From NCBI GenBank assembly GCA_019637645.1, contig JAHBVH010000005.1, forward strand, positions 107,985 to 171,984: a stretch of 64,000 nt of DNA. The letters are read 5' to 3'. Of this stretch, positions 24,729 to 31,775 are shown piece by piece. Each line of letters opens with the position of its first letter. The first letter of the stretch is position 1. The stretch comes from Caldilineaceae bacterium (GTDB lineage: Bacteria > Chloroflexota > Anaerolineae > Caldilineales > Caldilineaceae). Made by a program: the position numbers and the translations under genes. A model generated the notes under the pieces. It worked only from the letters and a program-made list of their open reading frames with translations. It had not been told where the DNA came from and ran no database searches.

Positions 24729-24910
24729 AGGCCAGGGACCATACTCATCTCCAAACAATTGGATCAGGCTCATCTGCCATGCGTACGAAAAGCGTTGTTC
24801 TCCTCAGCGAGAAAATAACGCGTTTTACTATGTTCGGCTGATGAGCGCTGTATCGACAGACCATTCAAAAGTTGCACCGATCTATCGCTCCGTCATCCAG
24901 GAGAGAAATT

Positions 24911-25021
24911 GTGCGCCTTTTACCGGTTGAATGGGTGCATGCCATAAAGGAGGAAGTCGTGGTCAGCAAATTTCATGCTTTCGCCTGCCGCCTCTCCTTG
25001 GACCGCACTCGGTTGTATTGA
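24911..25021 (+). CDS. Possible 36-codon leader ORF upstream of purA
   Basis: GTG 24911 is preceded by AGGAGAG at good spacing and the frame runs 36 codons to TGA 25021. An internal AAAGGAGG lies 5 nt before an in-frame GTG at 24959, so a 20-codon version is also possible. It lies in the long purA leader and ends 49 nt before the purA start. The peptide is basic (VVSKFHAFACRLSLDRTRLY at the end). It could be a regulatory leader or spurious. Confidence 0.3.
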   Translation: MRLLPVEWVHAIKEEVVVSKFHAFACRLSLDRTRLY

Positions 25022-25070
25022 GCAAGACGTACACATTATCGGATAAGCAAAAGAAAAGAAGGTGGAAGTT

Positions 25071-26342
25071 ATGGCAGTTACAGCGGTTGTCGGCGCACAA
25101 TGGGGCGATGAAGGCAAGGGCCGCATTATTGATTACTTGGCCCAAGAAGCGGATGTGGTCATTCGTTTTCAGGGTGGGGATAATGCTGGGCATACCGTGA
25201 TCAATGCGTATGGCAAACATGCCCTGCACTTGATTCCCAGCGGGATTTTTAACCCTGCCACACAAAATATAATCGGGTCGGGGTGTGTCGTCAATCCTCA
25301 ATCGCTCTTAGACGAAATGGCGGCGCTGGAACAGGCTGGGGTATCGCTAGATAATCTTTGGATCAGTAACCGCGCCCAGATGGTATTGCCCTATCACCGT
25401 ACGCTCGATGCGCTTGAAGAAGCTTCGCGCGGCGCCGATACCATTGGCACGACCAAACGGGGCATTGGTCCAGCTTATGCCGATAAGGCTGCTCGCTCTG
25501 GCTTACGGATTGGTGATTTGTTGCAGCCAGAGTGGTTAGAAAGTCGCCTCGACCGCGCTCTATACACCGTGAACCGCAAGATCGAACTGTTGGGGGGCGA
25601 GCCAGTCGATGGCCAAGCGCTCTACACACTCTGCCAAGAATTCCAGGCAAAATTGCAGCATCGCATTGTCGATACAGTGCCGCTGTTGCGTCAGGCCATC
25701 GCGGCCAAACGGCGTATTTTACTGGAAGGTCAGCTCGGCGTCATGCGCGATCTGGATTGGGGGATCTATCCCTATGTGACCAGCAGCAATCCAACCGCGG
25801 CCTTTGCGGCTTCGGGGGCGGGGTTGCCTGCCCGCACGATTGACCAGGTGATTGGCGTTGTCAAAGCCTATAGCACCTGTGTGGGCGACGGCCCGTTTCC
25901 AGTGGAATTGCACGATGCCAATGGCAAAAAATTGCGCGAGATCGGGGGCGAATATGGGGCCACTACGGGGCGACCGCGGCGCTGTGGCTGGTTTGATGGG
26001 GTTGCCATTGCCTATGCGGCCTGGCTCAACGGGATGACTGGTCTTGCCATCACCAAATTGGATGTGTTGGATCACTTTGATACCTTGCAAGTTTGTACTG
26101 GCTATCAACTGCCTACTGGCGAAATTGTTCGGGATACCATGCCCGATACACCTGTCTTGAATGGCGTAATCCCGATCTATGAAAGCTGGGAAGGTTGGCA
26201 AGTTTCAACTGAAGGTTGTCGCCGTTGGGCGGATCTACCGGCCCAAGCCCAAGCGTATCTCCATCGGATCAGCGAACTGGCTGGCGTCCGGATTGATTAT
26301 GTCTCGGTGGGACCCGAGCGCGAACAGATGTTTGCGGTGTAA
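25071..26342 (+). CDS. purA: Adenylosuccinate synthetase
   Basis: A 423-residue enzyme joining IMP and aspartate with GTP, the first step from IMP to AMP. The P-loop-like [17 protein letters not shown] is near the N-terminus, then [10 protein letters not shown], the IMP-site [34 protein letters not shown], the C-terminal [11 protein letters not shown] and [11 protein letters not shown] 25071 follows AAGGTGGAAG; an upstream GTG at 25062 is within the ribosome binding site. In family members the segment after LLEGQ usually reads GTLLD; here it is LGVMRD, a small deviation. Confidence 0.96.
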   Translation: MAVTAVVGAQWGDEGKGRIIDYLAQEADVVIRFQGGDNAGHTVINAYGKHALHLIPSGIFNPATQNIIGSGCVVNPQSLLDEMAALEQAGVSLDNLWISNRAQMVLPYHRTLDALEEASRGADTIGTTKRGIGPAYADKAARSGLRIGDLLQPEWLESRLDRALYTVNRKIELLGGEPVDGQALYTLCQEFQAKLQHRIVDTVPLLRQAIAAKRRILLEGQLGVMRDLDWGIYPYVTSSNPTAAFAASGAGLPARTIDQVIGVVKAYSTCVGDGPFPVELHDANGKKLREIGGEYGATTGRPRRCGWFDGVAIAYAAWLNGMTGLAITKLDVLDHFDTLQVCTGYQLPTGEIVRDTMPDTPVLNGVIPIYESWEGWQVSTEGCRRWADLPAQAQAYLHRISELAGVRIDYVSVGPEREQMFAV

Positions 26343-26483
26343 GCAGCGGTTTGCAAAGGGGCGCTGATTATTCTGCCGGGTGTCGCGTCTTCGATGGGTC
26401 ATTGAAACTTCCTCTTCTTTCCTTCGCTTTTTCTCTGCTATCTATACAGAATTTGCAACACAGGAACTGGTGTTACGTAGTGA

Positions 26484-26522
26484 ATAGGTAGAGCCTTATA
26501 AGATAGATAAGGCTCTACCTAT
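26484..26522. terminator. Long hairpin after purA
   Basis: ATAGGTAGAGCCTTAT pairs perfectly with ATAAGGCTCTACCTAT around a 7-nt loop. It is about 140 bp after the purA stop and 60 bp before the next gene. No T-run follows. Confidence 0.5.
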
Positions 26523-26584
26523 CATCTCTCTTCCCCTACGGATGATCTACAATTCTGCAGGATGGTGCAAGTTAGGAGGAAATT

Positions 26585-27952
26585 ATGCAACAGCGCCGCA
26601 CATCCGCACCACCGTTGAACTCGCTTGTGAAATCAATCGGGCAACTATCGCCTACTCGACAAGTTGGCATTCTGTTATTGCTTGCATGTTTACTTGGGCT
26701 TATAGCCGCCAAACCCATTTACGCCGCCGACTTTCGGAGCGGTGACACGATTGTGATTGATGCGGATACCGTGATCGATGATGATCTCTTTATCACTGGC
26801 GAAACCGTGACTGTGAATGGCACCATCAAAGGCGATCTCATTGCCTCGGGTGCAACGGTCACCGTCAATGGCACGGTGGAAGGCAGCCTCGTCATGGCAG
26901 GGCGCACGCTGGCATTGTACGGCCCTGTGGCTGGTAGTGTCTATGCGGGCGGCTATGCCCTGACATTGGGTAGTGGTGCCGATATCGCACGCAATCTCTA
27001 TTTTGGTGGCTATAGCCTAACAACCGCCGCCGAAAGCACGATTGGGCGTAGTCTGTATGCGGGTGGCTACCAATTGTTGCTGAATGGCCAAGTGAACCAG
27101 GACGCAACCGTGGGGGCTGGCGCGCTCGAACTCAACGGTATGGTTGGCGGTGACTTGCGTGGTCGGATTGGTAGCCGTGAAGACGCCACACCGCCTACCT
27201 TTATGTCAGACTTTGAAGGTGCGGTTGCATCGGTGCCGCCCGGTTTGCGCATCAGCCCCACCGCGGCGGTTGGTGGCGCGCTCGCGCTTGAAACAATGGC
27301 AACCACGGCGGCAGCCGCGCCCGTACCACCTATCTACTCCTGGGCCAACGCACGCCTACGTTGGGCCATCGGTGAGTTGTTAGCGCTGCTTCTCATCGGT
27401 TGGCTGCTCTTCTATCTACGCCCAACCTTTTTCCACCGCACGCGTGCCGTGATGCAAGCGCGTTGGTTGCCTAGTCTCGGTGTCGGCCTATTGACGTTGG
27501 TGCTGGTTGTGGTCGCGACGCCGCTCTTCGTTGGGCTATTGGGGCTGTTAACGCTCCTGGGTGGCTGGCTGAGTTTAGGGCATTTGGTTGGGGATATCCT
27601 AACGGTTGGTTTGGCTAGCTTGGGCTTTGGCCTGGCCCTTTTTATCTTTGTGGCCGCCATGGTGACTAAACTCGTGGTAGCCTATCTGGGTGGCGATTGG
27701 CTAATGACGAAACTAGCTGCCACTCCGCTCCGAACCCCCGCGCGCGAAGGGATGGCGCTGCTCCTGGGTCTCGTGATCTATATTACGCTGCGCAGCTTGC
27801 CCTTTGGCGTTGGCGCGATCGTTGGCCTCGTGGTGACGCTGCTGGGGTTGGGGGCCATCTACTTTACTTTGCCGCGTCGCCGACAGCCCGAGCCGCTACC
27901 CACAACCACGACTGAGTTGGCTATCACAGAAACGCCTGTTGTCATGCCGTAA
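26585..27952 (+). CDS. Exported bactofilin-like (polymer-forming) membrane protein
   Basis: 455 residues. A signal peptide or first helix (about 27-47, ILLLLACLLGLIAAKPIYAA) leads into a beta-helical region. There, short turns rich in Gly/Val/Thr repeat (ETVTVNGTIKGDLIASGATV, NGTVEGSLVMAG, GYALTLGSG) as in bactofilin-type domains. The C-terminal half has four or more hydrophobic segments and ends in a Pro/Thr-rich tail. Such proteins are often annotated as polymer-forming cytoskeletal; this one appears extracytoplasmic and membrane anchored. AGGAGGAAATT before ATG 26585 is a near-ideal ribosome binding site. Confidence 0.8.
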   Translation: MQQRRTSAPPLNSLVKSIGQLSPTRQVGILLLLACLLGLIAAKPIYAADFRSGDTIVIDADTVIDDDLFITGETVTVNGTIKGDLIASGATVTVNGTVEGSLVMAGRTLALYGPVAGSVYAGGYALTLGSGADIARNLYFGGYSLTTAAESTIGRSLYAGGYQLLLNGQVNQDATVGAGALELNGMVGGDLRGRIGSREDATPPTFMSDFEGAVASVPPGLRISPTAAVGGALALETMATTAAAAPVPPIYSWANARLRWAIGELLALLLIGWLLFYLRPTFFHRTRAVMQARWLPSLGVGLLTLVLVVVATPLFVGLLGLLTLLGGWLSLGHLVGDILTVGLASLGFGLALFIFVAAMVTKLVVAYLGGDWLMTKLAATPLRTPAREGMALLLGLVIYITLRSLPFGVGAIVGLVVTLLGLGAIYFTLPRRRQPEPLPTTTTELAITETPVVMP

Positions 27953-28024
27953 ACCGCCTTTTTAATAATATAGCCTCTTAGGGGCTTACAACCTGTAGAA
28001 ACTACCGTAGCGAAGGAGAGACCG

Positions 28025-28336
28025 ATGTCACAATCTTTTGGGCGACCAACTGCGCTTGATGAGCTGATCCCAGCACCAATCGTTGCGGTTGCTGACATGG
28101 TTGTTCAGCCGATAGCAAGACTAGAGGGCTGGGTTGTTGCGGGACCTGCCGGTGCTGCTGCATTGGGCCGCCTTACCCCAGCGACAATTCATGTGCGGCG
28201 CGGCGAACGCGAGGATGTTGTGCCGATTGCGGCTGCCGACCTACCAGCAGTGCGTACTTTTCTATTGTTTGGGGCTGTGGTGAGTTTGGTTTGTGTGGTA
28301 ATCATGCTGTTGACCACCGTGCTCACTCGCCGGTAA
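28025..28336 (+). CDS. Small single-pass membrane protein, unknown
   Basis: 103 residues after GAAGGAGAG. The N-terminal two thirds is soluble with Ala/Pro/Val; TFLLFGAVVSLVCVVIMLLTTVL near the C-terminus is one transmembrane helix followed by TRR. No family recognised. It lies between the bactofilin-like and GerW-like genes on the same strand, so the three may work together at the membrane. Confidence 0.7.
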   Translation: MSQSFGRPTALDELIPAPIVAVADMVVQPIARLEGWVVAGPAGAAALGRLTPATIHVRRGEREDVVPIAAADLPAVRTFLLFGAVVSLVCVVIMLLTTVLTRR

Positions 28337-28424
28337 CTGATCGGTGTGATTAGGGAAGGTGTGGGGTGCATAACCAAGCCGCCCGCTTTTTCAAACAAAC
28401 AGTTAAGTGAGGAGAAATCATATC

Positions 28425-28874
28425 ATGGACGCAAAGATGGAACCGAATACTGAACCAATTCGGCTGATGTTGCAGCAGGTTGGTGCGAAGAGTATTTTTG
28501 GTGAGCCGATCATCCAGGGCGGGGTGGTGGTGATCCCCGTGGCCCAAGTGCAATTTGGCTTTGGCTATGGTGGTGGGTATGGTCATAGCGATGCCACGCC
28601 GAAGCCAGATGCTACCACAGGGAGCGCGGCAGAAGGCGGTGGTGGTGGCGGTGGGGCTGGTGGCCACTCCGCTCCACGTGGGTTTATTCGGATTGCCGGG
28701 GACGAAGTGAAATTTGAACCTATTACCGATGAAAACCGTATTCCTTTGGCCGGAATTCTGATGGTGGCTTGGAGCGTCTTTTGGGTGACGGCTACCATTC
28801 GCGTGATTGCTAAGGTGATTGCCAAGACCCAACAAACTAAATGGAAATTGGCAAAGGAGGCTACCGAACAATAG
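28425..28874 (+). CDS. GerW/YtfJ family protein
   Basis: 149 residues from ATG 28425, which has TGAGGAGA upstream. The GerW (YtfJ) pattern is visible: FGEPIIQGGVVVIPVAQVQF near the N-terminus, a long Gly-rich loop (GGGGGGGAGG), then RIAGDEVKFEPI and a hydrophobic C-terminal helix. In Bacillus the family is a spore protein, but it is widespread in non-sporulating bacteria, where its function is unknown. It is the last gene before the Rex-like sites. Confidence 0.82.
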   Translation: MDAKMEPNTEPIRLMLQQVGAKSIFGEPIIQGGVVVIPVAQVQFGFGYGGGYGHSDATPKPDATTGSAAEGGGGGGGAGGHSAPRGFIRIAGDEVKFEPITDENRIPLAGILMVAWSVFWVTATIRVIAKVIAKTQQTKWKLAKEATEQ

Positions 28875-28929
28875 ACGCGCGGTGCTCTTTGTCCCGTCGG
28901 TAAGACTGCCTACACAGAAATTGCAGGAT

Positions 28930-28969
28930 TTGTGTAATAATTCACAATTGATTGTGTAATAATTCACAA
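28930..28969 (+). promoter_or_regulatory. Tandem Rex-like operators upstream of NDH-2
   Basis: Two identical 18-bp sites TTGTGTAATAATTCACAA at 28930-28947 and 28952-28969, centre to centre 22 bp (two helical turns). The match to the redox repressor Rex consensus, TTGTGAANNNNTTCACAA, is nearly complete. Rex responds to the NADH/NAD ratio, and type II NADH dehydrogenase is a known Rex target in other bacteria. The start codon is 60 bp downstream. Confidence 0.75.
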
Positions 28970-29029
28970 TTGTTCGCTGGATTAGCATAAGGATTCCATC
29001 TGGTGGGGCAGCTGGGGAAGGAGAGCAAC

Positions 29030-30358
29030 ATGACGGTCAAAAGGCCAAGAGTCGTGATTATCGGTGCTGGCTTTGGTGGGCTTTTTACGGCGCGTGAACT
29101 GGTAGACAAGCCAGTTGATGTATTATTGATTGATCGCAACAACTTTCATACCTTTACGCCCTTGTTATATCAAGTGGCGACCGCAGCCTTGGATCCTAGC
29201 CAAATTGCTCATCCGGTGCGCTCGATCTTTCGTGATACAGCCAATGTCAATTTTCTGCTTGGCGAAGTGACGGCCATTGACGATAATGCCCATACGGTAA
29301 CGATTTTGGCAGGTGACCGCGAGCAGATTGAGTTCTATGATTACTTGGTCGTTGCGGCTGGGAGCGTGCCGAACTATTTTGGCAACGACGAATTTCGGGC
29401 GGCGGCGTTTGAATTGCGCACTCTGCGCGACTCTGTTCGTTTGCGCAATCATATTTTGAATCTCTTTGAGGAAGCGGTCTGGACCAAAGATGAGCCAACG
29501 CGCCAAGCCCTATTGACCATTGTCGTCGTGGGCGGCGGCCCGACGGGCGTAGAGACAGCCGGTGCGGTCTATGAACTCTATAACCATGTGCTGAATCGGG
29601 AATTTGCTCAAGAGCGGCTCCAGACGCGGGTTATTTTGGTCGAACGCAGTCCATACCTCTTGGAACCCTATCCGCCAAAGCTACGTGAGGCCGCCTTACG
29701 CCAAGTGCAGTCACTGGGGGTTGAAGTCATTCTCGGCCATGCGCTGGCCGAGGCGACTGCCACCTATGTCCGTTTGGATGATGGCACTGTGATTCCAACC
29801 CATACCTTGGTTTGGGGAGCGGGTGTCAAGGCCGCTCCCTTGGCGACCCTACTCAATGTACCTTTGCCGCGATCGGGGCGTATTCCCGTAGAGCCGACAA
29901 CGCAGGTAGTGAATAAGCCGCACCTCTATGCTATCGGTGACATTGCTCACCTTACGGATAACGCGGGACGGCCCTATCCCATGTTGATCCCGGTTGCTCA
30001 ACAGCAGGGAAAGCTAGCTGCCCAGAATATCCTGGCCGCTATCGGCGGACAACCCCAACAAGCCTTTGTCTATCATGACCGCGGTACCATGGCGACGATT
30101 GGCCGTAGCCGCGCGGTTGCTTGGCTCTTTAATCGGATTCAACTGACAGGGCTAGCTGCGTGGTTTGCTTGGCTGGGGTTGCACCTAGTCATGTTACTGG
30201 GCTTTAGCAAGCGGGTGAATGTCTTTATCCATTGGGCCTGGAATTACCTGACCTATGATCGCTCGGTGCGAATTATCTGGGTGCAAGAAAAAAGCGAGCC
30301 CTCGCCGCGCGAACGTTTCCCCGATCTCTTTGCCCCGATTCGGGATGAACCCTCATGA
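29030..30358 (+). CDS. ndh: Type II NADH dehydrogenase (NDH-2)
   Basis: About 442 residues. FAD-binding Rossmann motif VVIIGAGFGGLFTARELV at the N-terminus, FTPLLYQVATAALDPSQIAHP, a second dinucleotide motif VVVGGGPTGVETAGAVYELY near the middle, AIGDIAHLTD for FAD, and the C-terminal amphipathic/hydrophobic region WFAWLGLHLVMLLGF that attaches NDH-2 to the membrane. It oxidises NADH and reduces quinone without proton pumping. AAGGAGAG precedes ATG 29030. Twin Rex-like boxes upstream suggest repression when NADH is low. A REP hairpin begins 2 bp after the stop. Confidence 0.92.
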   Translation: MTVKRPRVVIIGAGFGGLFTARELVDKPVDVLLIDRNNFHTFTPLLYQVATAALDPSQIAHPVRSIFRDTANVNFLLGEVTAIDDNAHTVTILAGDREQIEFYDYLVVAAGSVPNYFGNDEFRAAAFELRTLRDSVRLRNHILNLFEEAVWTKDEPTRQALLTIVVVGGGPTGVETAGAVYELYNHVLNREFAQERLQTRVILVERSPYLLEPYPPKLREAALRQVQSLGVEVILGHALAEATATYVRLDDGTVIPTHTLVWGAGVKAAPLATLLNVPLPRSGRIPVEPTTQVVNKPHLYAIGDIAHLTDNAGRPYPMLIPVAQQQGKLAAQNILAAIGGQPQQAFVYHDRGTMATIGRSRAVAWLFNRIQLTGLAAWFAWLGLHLVMLLGFSKRVNVFIHWAWNYLTYDRSVRIIWVQEKSEPSPRERFPDLFAPIRDEPS

Positions 30359-30359
30359 A

Positions 30360-30421
30360 GTGCCGGGGACGGGCCAAAGATAGCTTCAACTTCGCGACTT
30401 GTTCTGGCCCGTCCCCGGCAC
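30360..30421. repeat. 62-bp REP hairpin, copy A
   Basis: GTGCCGGGGACGGGCC at one end pairs with GGCCCGTCCCCGGCAC at the other, around an AT-richer loop. It is identical, base for base and in orientation, to the copy at 31188-31249. The pair brackets the transposase gene. A partial arm (CCCTGGCCCGTC) follows at about 30435. Confidence 0.9.
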
Positions 30422-30453
30422 TTCTATATCAGTCCCTGGCCCGTCTACATAAA

Positions 30454-31041
30454 CTATTCTAGCTTAGCCCAATAGTCATTCAAGGTTGGTAGCACAGTTG
30501 CGTAGCCGGCAAGGTACTCTTGGACAAATTGTTGGTAGTGTTGGTGGTCCCGAAACTGAGCTACAATCAAGGAATGATCAACGAGAATACCGGCCCGTTG
30601 GCCAATCCATTCTTGATAATTCGAATAGATCCACTGTTCAGGAGTTGTGGTCAAACCGGCTTTCACAGGGTTGACGTGAATATAGCGACACAAGTGACGA
30701 AGATATTCGTCATTATCAATCAGAATGGCGTCGAAACGATCTTCAAAGAGCGCGCCACGACGGTTGTATTTGTGGTTAAAGTGATTGGCATAGCTTTTGC
30801 CGACATACTGTGGTAGCAACCGGACTGGCAACTCACCATCCTGGCGTACCAACCAGTGGTAGTGATTGGGCATAAGGCAGTACGCGACCAAAGTTACGTG
30901 AAAGCGGAGCAGGTAGCGCCTTAGCGTCCATAGCATCTGTGTATAGTCAGCAGGTTCGTAGAAGATCGGGGCACGAGCTGCACCACGATTATAGATATGA
31001 TAGTAGTGGCCTTGGCGGAATTGGAGCTTACGGCGTGGCAT
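30454..31041 (-). CDS. REP-associated tyrosine transposase (RAYT, Y1 HUH family)
   Basis: 195 residues of the Y1 transposase superfamily: GHYYHIYNRGAARAPIF, the HUH metal motif in CLMPNHYHWLV, GRRGALFEDRFD-like RRGALFEDRFDAIL, and the catalytic Tyr region LCRYIHVNPVKAGL, then YSNYQEW. RAYTs are single-strand nucleases tied to REP/BIME palindromes. The gene is intact and sits between two identical 62-bp hairpins, 32 bp from the nearer one. Copies of the GTAG tetranucleotide occur beside the right-hand hairpin, as in characterised RAYT/REP pairs. Confidence 0.92.
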   Translation of the reverse strand: MPRRKLQFRQGHYYHIYNRGAARAPIFYEPADYTQMLWTLRRYLLRFHVTLVAYCLMPNHYHWLVRQDGELPVRLLPQYVGKSYANHFNHKYNRRGALFEDRFDAILIDNDEYLRHLCRYIHVNPVKAGLTTTPEQWIYSNYQEWIGQRAGILVDHSLIVAQFRDHQHYQQFVQEYLAGYATVLPTLNDYWAKLE

Positions 31042-31187
31042 CCTTGTGCTCTAGGGGCTCTGCTGTTAGGAACGGATTGAGTATCTACTCTATGATCGCG
31101 CCAGCGCAAGGGCAAAGCAATGGACAAATGATGGAGATTGGGGACGTGCTGGGGACGGGCAGGTGATGTAGAGGTGGTGATGTAGAC

Positions 31188-31249
31188 GTGCCGGGGACGG
31201 GCCAAAGATAGCTTCAACTTCGCGACTTGTTCTGGCCCGTCCCCGGCAC
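31188..31249. repeat. 62-bp REP hairpin, copy B
   Basis: Identical to copy A. It is preceded by a degenerate half-copy (GTGCTGGGGACGGGC at about 31147) and by GATGTAG twice. The arrangement looks like nested insertion or duplication of the REP unit upstream of the transposase. Confidence 0.9.
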
Positions 31250-31262
31250 GTCCGGCAGTTCG

Positions 31263-31763
31263 CTACAGACGCCACTTCCCTGCTAGGTAATCGCTGAGGA
31301 CTTCAGTATGCAGAGGGAATGCCAGCTCTTGTGGCGTACTGACAATGACTCGTTCACTCGCTTCGTCGGTTGCGGCAAAGATCGCCAATTGCGTACTGGA
31401 AAGGCGGGGTGCCAACGCGATGATCAAGATTGTATTATCGGGCGCGCTGAAGACACGCACCTCACGCAGGGTTGCTGGATCGATTTGGAGCCCGGCCTCT
31501 TCCCACAACTCTCGCGCCCCTGCGGCTTGCCAAGCTTCGCCAAATTCAATGTAGCCGCCAGGCAGAGCCAACCAGCCGCTGCGGGGTTGAATGGTGCGAC
31601 GCACCGTCAACACGCCGTCATCCACCGGTTGAATGACCACGGCGACCGGCAGCGGATTGCGAAAGGTGAGGTTGTTACAGTGGGCACAGCGCCGCGGCCA
31701 AAGCTGATCGACGGCAAAGGCATGACCACAATAGGAGCAATAGGCATTTTTTTGATAGGCCAT
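31263..31763 (-). CDS. NUDIX hydrolase with N-terminal zinc ribbon
   Basis: 166 residues. A Cys4 ribbon (CSYCGHAF and CAHCNN, residues about 9-30) precedes a complete Nudix box GYIEFGEAWQAAGARELWEE followed by AGL. The ribbon plus Nudix order resembles NadC/NudC-type NADH pyrophosphatases, but the protein is shorter, so the substrate is open. GAGGA lies before ATG 31763. It is 12 bp after the GNAT-nitrilase stop, and recX, GNAT-nitrilase and this gene probably form one operon. Confidence 0.9.
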   Translation of the reverse strand: MAYQKNAYCSYCGHAFAVDQLWPRRCAHCNNLTFRNPLPVAVVIQPVDDGVLTVRRTIQPRSGWLALPGGYIEFGEAWQAAGARELWEEAGLQIDPATLREVRVFSAPDNTILIIALAPRLSSTQLAIFAATDEASERVIVSTPQELAFPLHTEVLSDYLAGKWRL

Positions 31764-31775
31764 AAAATCCTCGGG

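Larger units (their letters stand above)
24447..25070. other. guaB-purA divergent control region
   Basis: This spacer of about 620 bp holds palindrome copy 5, two facing promoters and a possible 36-codon leader ORF. No purine riboswitch core was recognised by eye, though the region is long enough to hold structured leaders on both sides. Confidence 0.5.

Noticed and set aside
24557..24754. 65-residue minus-strand frame in the guaB-purA spacer
   Set aside because: Looks protein-like (YFYIDDYIKEEAASFDLP) but has no ribosome binding site and would overlap both predicted promoters.
24447..25070. Purine riboswitch in the long purA or guaB leader
   Set aside because: No purine-riboswitch junction core could be recognised by eye; a covariance search would be needed.
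28350..28988. 212-residue minus-strand frame over the GerW-like gene and Rex sites
   Set aside because: Antisense to a well-supported gene with a good ribosome binding site; its start repeats (VNYYTINCELLH) simply translate the tandem operators.
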